A stretch of DNA of 60,180 bases, from contig CAIMCI010000007.1 in assembly GCA_903839465.1 (NCBI GenBank), positions 1 to 60,180 on the forward strand, in the 5' to 3' direction. The DNA comes from an uncultured Pseudomonadota bacterium. Lineage in GTDB: Bacteria > Pseudomonadota > Gammaproteobacteria > Steroidobacterales > Steroidobacteraceae. Under the pieces are notes generated by a model. It made no database searches, was not told the DNA's origin, and saw only the letters and a program-made list of their open reading frames with translations. Position 1 is the first letter of the stretch. Each line of letters starts with the position of its first letter. Both the position numbers and the translations under genes were made by a program. This document shows positions 8,053-15,815 of this stretch, piece after piece.

Positions 8053-9381
8053 TTAGGCCGTTTCCCTGTTCGTTGTGACTCCGGCCTTCAGCGTCGCGTC
8101 GACCGCAATTTCGAACCCGCGGAGCGTGTCCGTCAAGCACGAGTCATCGTGGGCCGCCGAGATGAACCAGGGTTCGCGCGAGTCCGGCTCGCAGAGCACG
8201 CCCTCGTCGTGGAGCACCTGGGCCATCGCGTCGTAGAAGGAGTAGTCGCTGCCCTTCCAGTCGCGGTAGTTGCGCGGCGGTTCGGCCGCGAAGTACAGGC
8301 CGCTCATCGACGGGTGGCCGACGAAGCTGTGGGCAATACCGCGGGCGCTTAAGATCGCCCGCATGCCGTCCCGCAGTCGGGTGCCGTAGGCGGCGATATC
8401 GGCCAGGGCCGAGGTTTCGTCGAGGATCTGCAGGCAGGTTTCGGCTGCCGCGAGCGAGACCGAATGAGCGGTGTAGGTACCGCCATGGGCGACGCCCTTG
8501 CCGATCTTGCGCATGATGTGCTCGCGGCCCGCGAGCACCGAAATCGGGTAGCCGTTGGCGACGGCCTTGGCGAACGTACAGATGTCGGCATGCACGCCGT
8601 ACAGCTCCTGGACTCCGCCCTTGGCCACCCGGAAGCCGGTCTTTACCTCGTCGATGAACATGACCACGCCGTACTTGGTGCACAGGTCACGCGCCGCGCG
8701 AAGGTACTCGGGCTCGGCGGAGATCCCGAGGCAGTTGCCCATGATCGGCTCGATGAGCATGCAGGCGATCTTGCTGCCGTGCTTCTTGAAGACGTCTTCG
8801 AGCTGGTTCGCGTCGTTCGCCTGGACGAAGTGGGCGTAGGAGCGGGTGCCGACCGGAATGCCCTCGCTGTAGGGATGAATCTCAGGCTCACCCTCCTTCT
8901 TCCACTTTTCCATGGGCGTGTACCACATGGCCGCGTCGAACAGGCCGTGGTAGCCGCCCTCAAGGATGACGTAGTCGTCCCGGCCGGTGAAGGCACGCGC
9001 CAGTCGCAGGCCGGCCATGACGGCCTCGGTGCCCGAATTGGAAAAGCGCACGAGTTCCGCCGAGGGCACCATCTTGGCGATGCGGTCGGCAACGATCAGC
9101 TCGCGCTCGGTGGCGAGCGCGAAGACGCCGCCGACTTCCATGCCGCGACGGGCGGCTTCGTCCACTCGCGGGTCCGCGTAGCCCAGGATCGCCGGGCCGT
9201 AGCCGAGCCGGTAGTCGACGTAGTTGTTGTCGTCGATGTCGGTGATCCGTGCGCCGCGCCCGCTCTTGACGTAGATGGTGCGGTCCTCGCCCCAGTATCG
9301 GAAGTTCGATGCCACGCCGAGCGGCAGTCGCTTAACAGCGCGCTTGAACTGTTCGTTGCTCTTCGTAAGTTTTCGGGTCAT
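8053..9381 (-). CDS. Class III PLP aminotransferase of the GSAM/aspartate aminotransferase family
   Basis: The 442-residue protein begins at an ATG with an upstream GAGAGAG. It contains the class III features: GTEAVMAGLRLARA for cofactor phosphate contacts, ILEGGYHGLFDA, the Asp of VVMFIDEVKTGFR and the PLP lysine in TFAKAVANGYPISV, followed by GGTYTAHS. It resembles glutamate-1-semialdehyde aminomutase in layout, but the genomic setting argues against heme synthesis. It is the first gene of a minus-strand operon leading into two flavoproteins, a GcvT-like protein and potA, so transamination of an amine or amino-aldehyde taken up from outside is likely. An upstream extension of the frame to 9507 lacks family similarity and is rejected. 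Confidence 0.8.
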   Translation of the reverse strand: MTRKLTKSNEQFKRAVKRLPLGVASNFRYWGEDRTIYVKSGRGARITDIDDNNYVDYRLGYGPAILGYADPRVDEAARRGMEVGGVFALATERELIVADRIAKMVPSAELVRFSNSGTEAVMAGLRLARAFTGRDDYVILEGGYHGLFDAAMWYTPMEKWKKEGEPEIHPYSEGIPVGTRSYAHFVQANDANQLEDVFKKHGSKIACMLIEPIMGNCLGISAEPEYLRAARDLCTKYGVVMFIDEVKTGFRVAKGGVQELYGVHADICTFAKAVANGYPISVLAGREHIMRKIGKGVAHGGTYTAHSVSLAAAETCLQILDETSALADIAAYGTRLRDGMRAILSARGIAHSFVGHPSMSGLYFAAEPPRNYRDWKGSDYSFYDAMAQVLHDEGVLCEPDSREPWFISAAHDDSCLTDTLRGFEIAVDATLKAGVTTNRETA

Positions 9382-9671
9382 GGCGGACTCTCTCGGAATG
9401 GGTGCCGGGCTTTGTGGACGGAGGCGGCAACGTAGCAGCCCGAATTCGGCGAGTCCATGCAAATTATATGTGTATATAAATAATGCACTGCAGCAGCCGA
9501 TTCTCAAGCCTATTCGGCCCCTTAGAGGTTCTGAGGAACAATTAGCGGCATTTATAGTATTTAAAGGAGATATAAGCGGTTGCTAGGGAATCTCTTTACC
9601 TTGTCGGCGACGCCATTCGCGGGTACCTTAGGTATCCAATTACATGACCATATAGCTCTGGGAGTCGCCCG
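9382..9671. promoter_or_regulatory. AT-rich divergent promoter region between an aminotransferase operon and a Rieske oxygenase gene
   Basis: This 290-base gap is much richer in A+T than its surroundings. For the minus-strand operon a perfect TATAAT lies at 9463-9468, without a good -35 hexamer. For the plus-strand oxygenase several weak -10-like stretches occur (around 9551-9556 and 9650-9656). GGGAG precedes its ATG. No gene fits in this gap. Confidence 0.45.
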
Positions 9672-10835
9672 ATGAACACTCTCGCCGCGGACATCAAGCC
9701 AAACGCCGGACGGACTCAGCGCTACGCGATGCCGGCCTGGATCTACAGTCATCCGGCCATGGCGGCGCTCGAACACGAGCGGATCCTCCGTCCCAGCTGG
9801 CAGATCGTCTGCCACCAGAACTCGATACCGAAGGCCGGCGACTTCGTGACCTTCGAAATAGGTCCCGACAGCGTCGTCGTGGTCCGTGACAAGGACGGCA
9901 GCATCCGCGCGTTCCACAACGTCTGCAGGCACCGCGGTGCCCGCATGCTCGACGGCGCCGGCAAGTGTGGCGGCGCGATCACCTGCCCGTACCACGGCTG
10001 GACGTACCGCCTGGATGGCGGCCTGATCGGGATTCCGTCCAAGGAGACGTTCGCCGACCTCGACCGCGCCGCACACGGCCTCCTGCCGGTGCGGATCGAG
10101 ACGTTTCTCGGCTTCGTGTTTGTCTGCCTCGCGGGCAACCCCCCGTCGCCGCGCGACGTGTTCGGCGAGATGGTCGAGGAGTTCACCCCCTATCGCATCG
10201 AGGACATGGTTCCGCTCGGCCCGATCACGACCGAGATCTGGAACGTGGACTGGAAGCTCGCGATGGACAACTACCTGGAGTCTTATCATGTCCCGATCGG
10301 GCATCCTGGCCTGGCGCGGATGTTCACGCCGGACTACGAGGACCAGCGCGGCGTACCGGGCCTCGCGCGCGGCATTTCCTGGGTGAAGGACCGGCCTTCG
10401 GCTCGCTGGGCGGAGCAGATCTACACCCGCCACATCGCCGACATCGCGACGCACCTCCCCGCGGACAACCGCAGGAGCTGGCGCTTCTACAGCATGCTGC
10501 CGAACCTCGGCATCGACCTCTTCCCGGAGCAGATCGATTTCTTCCAGGTGCTGCCGGGCGGACCCAATCGCACGGTCATCCGCGGCGCCACGTTCGGCCT
10601 GCCCGATGACCGGCGCGAGATGCGCCTGATGCGCTACCTCGGCTCCCGGATCAATGCCCAGGTCAATGCCGAGGACCGCTGGTTGTGCGAGCGCGTCGCG
10701 CAGGGCCTGCAGTCGTCGACCTACGTGCCGGGCCCCCTGTCCGATCTCGAGCGCTGGATGGCCGAGTTCCACGACATGCTGCGCGAGCGCATCCCGGAAA
10801 CCCGTCAGTCGAGCGCGCCGGCCGCCTTTGCCTGA
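9672..10835 (+). CDS. Rieske non-heme iron oxygenase, alpha subunit (quaternary-amine demethylase type)
   Basis: The 387-residue protein has a complete Rieske [2Fe-2S] site (CRH, 17 residues, CPYH, near residues 84-108) and a full mononuclear iron site: DNYLESYHVPIGH supplies two His ligands and NAEDRW the carboxylate. It resembles the group that includes GbcA (glycine betaine), Stc2 (stachydrine) and CntA (carnitine), which remove an N-methyl or split the amine using O2 and electrons from a separate reductase. No reductase gene (GbcB-like) is in the window, so one must be supplied from elsewhere. It is preceded by an AT-rich promoter region and meets the TetR-Rieske gene tail to tail 14 bases apart. 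The family is certain; betaine as substrate is inferred from the many betaine genes around. Confidence 0.8.
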   Translation: MNTLAADIKPNAGRTQRYAMPAWIYSHPAMAALEHERILRPSWQIVCHQNSIPKAGDFVTFEIGPDSVVVVRDKDGSIRAFHNVCRHRGARMLDGAGKCGGAITCPYHGWTYRLDGGLIGIPSKETFADLDRAAHGLLPVRIETFLGFVFVCLAGNPPSPRDVFGEMVEEFTPYRIEDMVPLGPITTEIWNVDWKLAMDNYLESYHVPIGHPGLARMFTPDYEDQRGVPGLARGISWVKDRPSARWAEQIYTRHIADIATHLPADNRRSWRFYSMLPNLGIDLFPEQIDFFQVLPGGPNRTVIRGATFGLPDDRREMRLMRYLGSRINAQVNAEDRWLCERVAQGLQSSTYVPGPLSDLERWMAEFHDMLRERIPETRQSSAPAAFA

Positions 10836-10849
10836 GGCGAACGGCCAGG

Positions 10850-12508
10850 CTAGCGCGCGGTTCGCAGCAGGCGCCGGAAGGCTTCGAGCGGCGAGCCCGC
10901 CGGGGCTGTCGACCCGGGCGCCGGCTGGGCGGACAGGCTGCGTTGCAGGGACTCTATGATCGGCACGTCTTCGCCCAGCATGCGCAGCGCCATGCGCCGG
11001 GCGAGCCAGCCCATTGCCTGCTGGCGGCGATCGGCGCCGGCCGGCCGGTATGCCCGGTACGCGACGTGACTGCCGCCGTCGTAGGCCGGCAGGACCGAGA
11101 GCACGCCCAGGCCGCCGGGATGCTGTTCGATCACGAGATTGGGCGCTATGAAGCGTCGGCGCCAGTTGGCATCGCCGCCAGCGGCGGCCAGGGTGGCAAA
11201 ACGCCCGGCCGCAAAGCCGGCGCCGAAGGTCCTGCCATCGGCCACCCAGTCGCTGCCGCCCGACTCATCGTCGACGCTGCACCGTGCGGGCGAGTCGATC
11301 GCGCCGAACCGCACCGTCGCCGCTGGCGAGAACCACGCGTCGAGCCAGTGCTCGACAACGACCGGCCACTCGGCGCGCACGGCGATGCGCGAACCCTTGT
11401 CGAGCGGCTGCCAGCCGACCGTGCCGGCCGGCCCGCCGCTCCACCCCTCACGGCCACCGACCCCCGCCGAGGGGCGAAGGAACAAGAGGCCGCCGATCCG
11501 CTCGAGAGGCAGCTCGGTCAGTGCCGCCGCGTCACCGAGCCCGGTTCCGTCCAGACGCCACACGAGGCCGTGCACGGGGCAGCGGATGTCCGGGCCGCCG
11601 CCGACTCGCGGCGGTTGCCACAGCTCGTGCGGCGAGTGGGTGCAGCGATTGATCCAGCCGCGCACGGTGCCCGCCGCGTCGCGGACCACCAGCACGGCGA
11701 CGCCCGCCACCGCCACGGCCTGCCGGTCACCGGGTGCCGGGAGGTCGTCCTCGTGCAGCAGGGGCTGCGCCGTGCGGCCGAACAGTTCCCTGTCGCGGCG
11801 CGCCAGGGAAGCGTCCGGGGTCGTGCCCGCACCGGGCGTCGCCTGACGCACGCCCGTCGCCGCGTCGCTGAACTGGCGGGGGAAGACCGACCGCAGGTAC
11901 GCAGCGCACCGCGCCCTGGCCGCAGGGCGGTCGATATCGGCTTCGAACTGGAACGCAAAGCCCTGCCACAGAACTTCCAGCAGGCCGATGAAGCCGAGGG
12001 ACAGCGCCTCGACGTCGAGATGGCTGTCGCCGCTCTCGGCGACGAGCCGACCCATCAGGTCCCTGACCAGCGCAACGAAGCTGTCGTCCTTGTGACCGCA
12101 GATCTCGTAGTATTCCTGACGGGCGCTGGCCTCGCCCCAGAAGGCGTACCAGACCGAGATCTTGCGCGGACTCGCCAGCTCCGGATCGAGGTAGAGCTCG
12201 ATGAGCCGCCGCATCGCCTCGACGGGCGTCTCGCGCATGGCCATGACGGGCTCGAGCACCTTTTCATCGAATTCGCTGGCAAGATATTGCAACGAGGCAA
12301 CCAGCATCGCGGCCTTGGACTTGAAGTAGAAGCGGACGATGCCCGGCGAGAGGTTGGCGATCGCGACGACCTTCTCGACGGTGGTGCGCGACGGCCCGTG
12401 GATGTGCAGCGCGGAGATGCACGCATCGATGAGGCGCTGCCGCTGGCGGTTGCGCGGCCCGCGCGTGGCCGGCAGGTCGGCACCGGCGGCCGGCAAACGC
12501 GGACTCAC
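10850..12508 (-). CDS. TetR/BetI-like DNA-binding domain fused to a Rieske oxygenase-like domain lacking the catalytic iron ligands
   Basis: A GTG with AGGG eight bases upstream gives 552 residues. Residues about 19-80 form a TetR helix-turn-helix (TTVEKVVAIANLSPGIVRFYFKSK with neighbouring helix), and residues 80-205 the BetI-type ligand-binding region (WYAFWGEASARQEYYE). After a linker, residues about 240-345 are a Rieske domain with C289-T-H291 and C310-P-V-H313, 18 residues apart. The rest aligns end to end with the neighbouring oxygenase: WPVVVEHWLDAWF corresponds to its WKLAMDNYLESYH. Both iron-binding His are replaced (Phe at 393, Thr at 398), while the third carboxylate (GED, Asp513) remains. 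The frame is open throughout, so this is a real fusion. It should be a regulator with an iron-sulfur sensor, not an oxygenase. It is divergent from potB and convergent with the true oxygenase. Confidence 0.85.
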   Translation of the reverse strand: MSPRLPAAGADLPATRGPRNRQRQRLIDACISALHIHGPSRTTVEKVVAIANLSPGIVRFYFKSKAAMLVASLQYLASEFDEKVLEPVMAMRETPVEAMRRLIELYLDPELASPRKISVWYAFWGEASARQEYYEICGHKDDSFVALVRDLMGRLVAESGDSHLDVEALSLGFIGLLEVLWQGFAFQFEADIDRPAARARCAAYLRSVFPRQFSDAATGVRQATPGAGTTPDASLARRDRELFGRTAQPLLHEDDLPAPGDRQAVAVAGVAVLVVRDAAGTVRGWINRCTHSPHELWQPPRVGGGPDIRCPVHGLVWRLDGTGLGDAAALTELPLERIGGLLFLRPSAGVGGREGWSGGPAGTVGWQPLDKGSRIAVRAEWPVVVEHWLDAWFSPAATVRFGAIDSPARCSVDDESGGSDWVADGRTFGAGFAAGRFATLAAAGGDANWRRRFIAPNLVIEQHPGGLGVLSVLPAYDGGSHVAYRAYRPAGADRRQQAMGWLARRMALRMLGEDVPIIESLQRSLSAQPAPGSTAPAGSPLEAFRRLLRTAR

Positions 12509-12579
12509 GGGACGAACCCTGCTGGCAGAGACGTTACGGTCGGGACACGGATGTATGGCACGAGCGAGAGCATAGCCTG

Positions 12580-13542
12580 ATGAACGCCCCTTCGTCCGCA
12601 CACGAACGGTCCGCGCCCGCCGACCCACCCGGGCCCCGGCACCGCTCCGGATTGACCGGTCGCCTGGGCCGCTGGCTGATCGTCCTGCCGCCTCTGGTAT
12701 TCCTGGTCGTCTTCTTCCTCGTGCCGTTCGCGTTCGCCTTCAAGATCAGCTTCGCGCAGACGGCGGTCCGCATCCCGCCGTTCACCGACCTGATCACCGT
12801 CGGCTCGGGCGGAGTATTCGGGTTGTCGTTCAACCTCGGCAACTACGCCTACCTGTTCACCGACGACGTGTACGCAATCTCCTACCTCTACTCGATCAAG
12901 ACGGCATTCTTCTCCACCATCCTCTGCCTGCTGCTCGGCTACCCGATGGCCTATGCCATCGCCCGGTCGCCGAAGGCCACGCAGAACATCCTGCTCCTGG
13001 TCATCATCCTGCCGTTCTGGACCTCGTTCCTGCTGCGCGTATATGCCCTCGAGGGGATTATCCGCGACGGCGGCCTGCTCAACACGGCGCTGCAATGGCT
13101 CGGCATCGTCCACCATCCCGTGAAGATCATGCGCACGACCTTTGCCGTATACCTCGGCATTGTCTACTCCTATCTGCCGTTCATGATCCTGCCGCTCTTC
13201 GCGACACTGGAGAAGCTCGACCACTCGCTGCTCGAGGCGAGCGCCGATCTCGGCAGTCCGCCGTGGAAGTCGTTCTTCGATATCACCTTGCCACTGTCCA
13301 TGCCGGGCGTCATCGCCGGCTCCATGCTCGTCTTCATCCCGGCGATCGGTGAATTCGTCATTCCGTCGCTGCTTGGCGGACCCGACAACCTCATGATCGG
13401 CCGCGTCCTGTGGGACGAATTCTTCAACAATCACGACTGGCCCGTGGCGTCGACGGTCGCCGTCGCGGTACTGGTACTGCTGGCCGGCCCCATCGCGCTT
13501 TACCAGCACTACAACGTCCGGGAAATGGAGCACTACGGGTGA
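12580..13542 (+). CDS. potB: Polyamine-type ABC transporter permease 1
   Basis: This 320-residue inner-membrane protein has a hydrophobic first helix (WLIVLPPLVFLVVFFLVPFA), about six membrane segments in all and the EAA loop (LEASADLGSPPWKSFFDITLPL) that contacts the ATPase, as in PotB/PotH. It starts at an ATG 71 bases from the divergent TetR-Rieske gene, so that regulator is a candidate for its control. Its stop overlaps the GTG of the next permease gene (GTGA). The ATPase and binding protein are encoded elsewhere in the window. A periplasmic loop insertion between helices 1 and 2 is usual for this subunit. Confidence 0.88.
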   Translation: MNAPSSAHERSAPADPPGPRHRSGLTGRLGRWLIVLPPLVFLVVFFLVPFAFAFKISFAQTAVRIPPFTDLITVGSGGVFGLSFNLGNYAYLFTDDVYAISYLYSIKTAFFSTILCLLLGYPMAYAIARSPKATQNILLLVIILPFWTSFLLRVYALEGIIRDGGLLNTALQWLGIVHHPVKIMRTTFAVYLGIVYSYLPFMILPLFATLEKLDHSLLEASADLGSPPWKSFFDITLPLSMPGVIAGSMLVFIPAIGEFVIPSLLGGPDNLMIGRVLWDEFFNNHDWPVASTVAVAVLVLLAGPIALYQHYNVREMEHYG

Positions 13543-14381
13543 GGTCGGGCCGCTTGAGCTTTTCCTTCACGATGCTGATGATCGGCATCGCTTTCCTTTA
13601 CGTGCCGATGCTGGTTCTCATCGGCTATTCGTTCAACGCATCGCCGCTGGTCAGCGTCTGGGGCGGCTTCTCGGTCAAGTGGTACGGCTCGCTTCTGCAC
13701 AACCGCCAGCTGCTCGATGCGGCGCTCCTGTCGCTCGAAATCGCCCTCCTCTCCTCGACGGGCGCCGTCATTCTCGGCCTGCTAGCGGCGACGGCGCTGG
13801 TGCGGTTCCGGCAGTTTCGCGGCCGCCTGCTGCTCACCGGGATGATCAACGCGCCGCTCGTGATGCCGGAAATCATCACGGGCATCACGCAGCTCCTGCT
13901 CTTTGTCTCCATGGCGCAGATGTTCGGCTGGCCGCATCGCGGGCTGACGACGATCGTGATTTCGCACGTGGTCTTCTGCGGCGCCTACGCCGCCGTCACG
14001 ATCCAGTCGCGGCTGATCACGGTCGACAGGTCGCTCGAGGAGGCGGCCCGCGACCTCGGCTCGACGCCCCTGCGCGCCTTCTGGGACGTCACCCTGCCGA
14101 TGATCATGCCGGCACTCGCCTCGAGCTGGCTGCTCAGCTTCACGCTGTCACTGGACGACCTCGTCATCTCGAGCTTCGTGTCCGGGCCGAGTGCGAGCAC
14201 CCTGCCCATGGTCATCTACTCGAAGGTGAAGCTCGGCGTCACGCCGGAGATCAACGCGCTGGCAACGCTGATCATCGTCGCCGTGGGTGCCTGTGTCGTC
14301 TTCGCCGGCTACACGATGCGCCGGGCGGAACGGCAGCGCGACCAGGAGATGCAGGCCGCGTACCGCCAGCCGGCGGGCTGA
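13539..14381 (+). CDS. potC: Polyamine-type ABC transporter permease 2
   Basis: A GTG overlapping the potB stop codon by four bases gives 280 residues; longer upstream frames read through potB and are not coding. Six membrane segments are visible, beginning with FTMLMIGIAFLYVPMLVLI, and the EAA loop is LEEAARDLGSTPLRAFWDVT. It is the PotC/PotI-type partner of the upstream permease. The overlap implies coupled translation and 1:1 assembly. The gene ends 12 bases from the convergent HD-domain gene. Confidence 0.87.
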   Translation: MRSGRLSFSFTMLMIGIAFLYVPMLVLIGYSFNASPLVSVWGGFSVKWYGSLLHNRQLLDAALLSLEIALLSSTGAVILGLLAATALVRFRQFRGRLLLTGMINAPLVMPEIITGITQLLLFVSMAQMFGWPHRGLTTIVISHVVFCGAYAAVTIQSRLITVDRSLEEAARDLGSTPLRAFWDVTLPMIMPALASSWLLSFTLSLDDLVISSFVSGPSASTLPMVIYSKVKLGVTPEINALATLIIVAVGACVVFAGYTMRRAERQRDQEMQAAYRQPAG

Positions 14382-14405
14382 CGGGCCCGCGATTCAGCCG
14401 CCGGG
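14370..14405. terminator. Bidirectional terminator-like hairpin between potC and the HD-domain gene
   Basis: An inverted repeat (CCGGCGGGCTGA at 14370-14381 and TCAGCCGCCGGG at 14394-14405) pairs with a single bulged base across a 12-base loop and contains both stop codons. There is no T-tract. It could end transcription from both sides, but this is inferred from shape alone. Confidence 0.4.
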
Positions 14406-14972
14406 CTTTACGTACCGCTCATCGTGCGCCTCGCGGCCGAAAATGCGGCGCAGGTACGGCTCGAAGGCTTCCAGCGGCAGCGAGTCGTACGTCGGATCGA
14501 AGGACGACTGGTCCCACTTCTCGCAGAACGCGGCACAGGACGCGTACCAGGGATGATCCCGGTGCCGGTCGCGCATGTTCCGGTCGCCACCCATGTGGTG
14601 CACGTAGTAGTAGGCCTGGAACAGGCCGTGCTGCTCGACGATCCACGTCACCTCCGGTCGCACGTACGGACGGAGGATTGCCGCGGCGATTTCCGCGTGA
14701 TTGTATGGCGCGAGCTCATCACCCACGTCGTGGACCAGCGCGGCAACGATCAGCTCGTCATCGGCACCGTCGCGCAGCGCCCGCGTAGCGGTCTGCAGCG
14801 AGTGCTCCAGGCGGCTAACCGGGTACCCCTCGATGGACTCGTTGAGGCGGCGCAGGGACGCCAGGATCCGGTCGGGCAGCGATCTCGCGTGCTCGCGCTC
14901 GGCGCCGTCGAGCAGTTCGAAGTCGTCCCGCGTGCCGTCCTTCATCTGCCGGAAACTGACGATTCTGGTCAT
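14394..14972 (-). CDS. HD-domain protein of the PhnZ/TmpB-like diiron group
   Basis: The 192-residue protein has the ligand pattern H...HD...H: LEHSLQTA, ALVHDVGD, NHAEIAAAILRPY and EQHGLF. The context LEHSLQTA-x-A-x5-GADDELIVAALVHD is close to PhnZ, an HD-fold mixed-valent diiron oxygenase that splits 2-amino-1-hydroxyethylphosphonate; TmpB of the same group makes glycine betaine from a trimethylammonio-phosphonate. As I recall the PhnZ sequence, its Glu seven residues before this first His is Tyr here (GYPVSRLEH), so the chemistry may differ. It follows a YbaY-META gene by 23 bases. Ordinary HD phosphohydrolase activity remains possible; an oxygenase role is an inference. Confidence 0.6.
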   Translation of the reverse strand: MTRIVSFRQMKDGTRDDFELLDGAEREHARSLPDRILASLRRLNESIEGYPVSRLEHSLQTATRALRDGADDELIVAALVHDVGDELAPYNHAEIAAAILRPYVRPEVTWIVEQHGLFQAYYYVHHMGGDRNMRDRHRDHPWYASCAAFCEKWDQSSFDPTYDSLPLEAFEPYLRRIFGREAHDERYVKPGG

Positions 14973-14995
14973 CGCTTGCCGTCCTTCGGTGAATG

Positions 14996-15748
14996 CTAGA
15001 AATCCACTGCCTGAAACGTCGCCAGGACCTTGCCGGACGCGTCGGTCAGCGTCAATGAATCGCCCGCCGTGCGGTATCCGTTCGTCGCCGCCAGGGCGGC
15101 GTAGAACGCCGACTCCACTTCCATCCCGTCGACGCAGGCCATCATGGTCGAGGCGACCGATGTGATCGAGAGCTTCTTCCCGTCCGCCTGGTAGGTACCG
15201 GTGTAGGTATTGCAGCCCCCCGACCCGGTGGCCCGCATCGCATCGACGTGCAGCAGCAGGTGGGGCTCCCGTCCCGGGCCGCGAAAATGCACTGGCTGCC
15301 CGTCGAGCGTCACTAGGCGCCAGTACGTGTTGGCCAGGGGGCGATCGACGCGGGCAGGCTCGGCGTGTACGCGCTCGACACGGATCGTTCCGGCATCGGT
15401 GTTCGCCGGATCGGCCAGCACCGGATACATCCGGGTGGTGGTGAACCAGAGCGCGTCGCCGACGCGGAGGGTGGCCCTGACGGCGTAGCGGTGACCCGGC
15501 TGAACGCTGGCGGGGTCGTACTGCACGCTGAATGGAATCGGCACCTGCCCGGGCTGGGGATTGGTGGACAGGCCCAGCGTCCTGGCAGGCGCATCCGCGA
15601 GCGACACGTCCTCGAGCCGGACTTCCAGTACGGCATCGGGCGGCAGCGCCATGCGCTCGAGGTACACGACCGTGCCGGTCACGTTGGCGGCTCCGGCGGG
15701 CAGGCCGAGCGAAAGCGTCGTGGCGATCAGCAGGGTCTTCAGGTACAT
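14996..15748 (-). CDS. Exported YbaY-domain plus META-domain protein
   Basis: An N-terminal signal peptide (LLIATTLSLGLPAGAA) is followed by a YbaY/YscW-like beta domain (about residues 22-120) and a META/HslJ-like domain (about 138-250, with GCNTYTGTY, Met-rich ASTMMACVDGMEVE and the conserved Cys pair). There is no lipobox cysteine, so it is probably a soluble periplasmic protein. The two domains occur together in several proteobacteria; no enzymatic role is known, and HslJ is linked to heat and novobiocin resistance. It lies between potD and the HD gene on the same strand. A role in transport is not indicated. Confidence 0.65.
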   Translation of the reverse strand: MYLKTLLIATTLSLGLPAGAANVTGTVVYLERMALPPDAVLEVRLEDVSLADAPARTLGLSTNPQPGQVPIPFSVQYDPASVQPGHRYAVRATLRVGDALWFTTTRMYPVLADPANTDAGTIRVERVHAEPARVDRPLANTYWRLVTLDGQPVHFRGPGREPHLLLHVDAMRATGSGGCNTYTGTYQADGKKLSITSVASTMMACVDGMEVESAFYAALAATNGYRTAGDSLTLTDASGKVLATFQAVDF

Positions 15749-15815
15749 GCCGGTCTCCTCCGGGGCGACGGCCCTGAGTATAGCCCGGGGGCGGGTCTGC
15801 CCGGCCCGCCGTTCC

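Noticed and set aside
8053-9381. Glutamate-1-semialdehyde aminomutase (hemL)
   Set aside because: The fold and motifs are similar, but the gene is in an amine-catabolism operon and no heme gene is near, so a catabolic aminotransferase is more likely.
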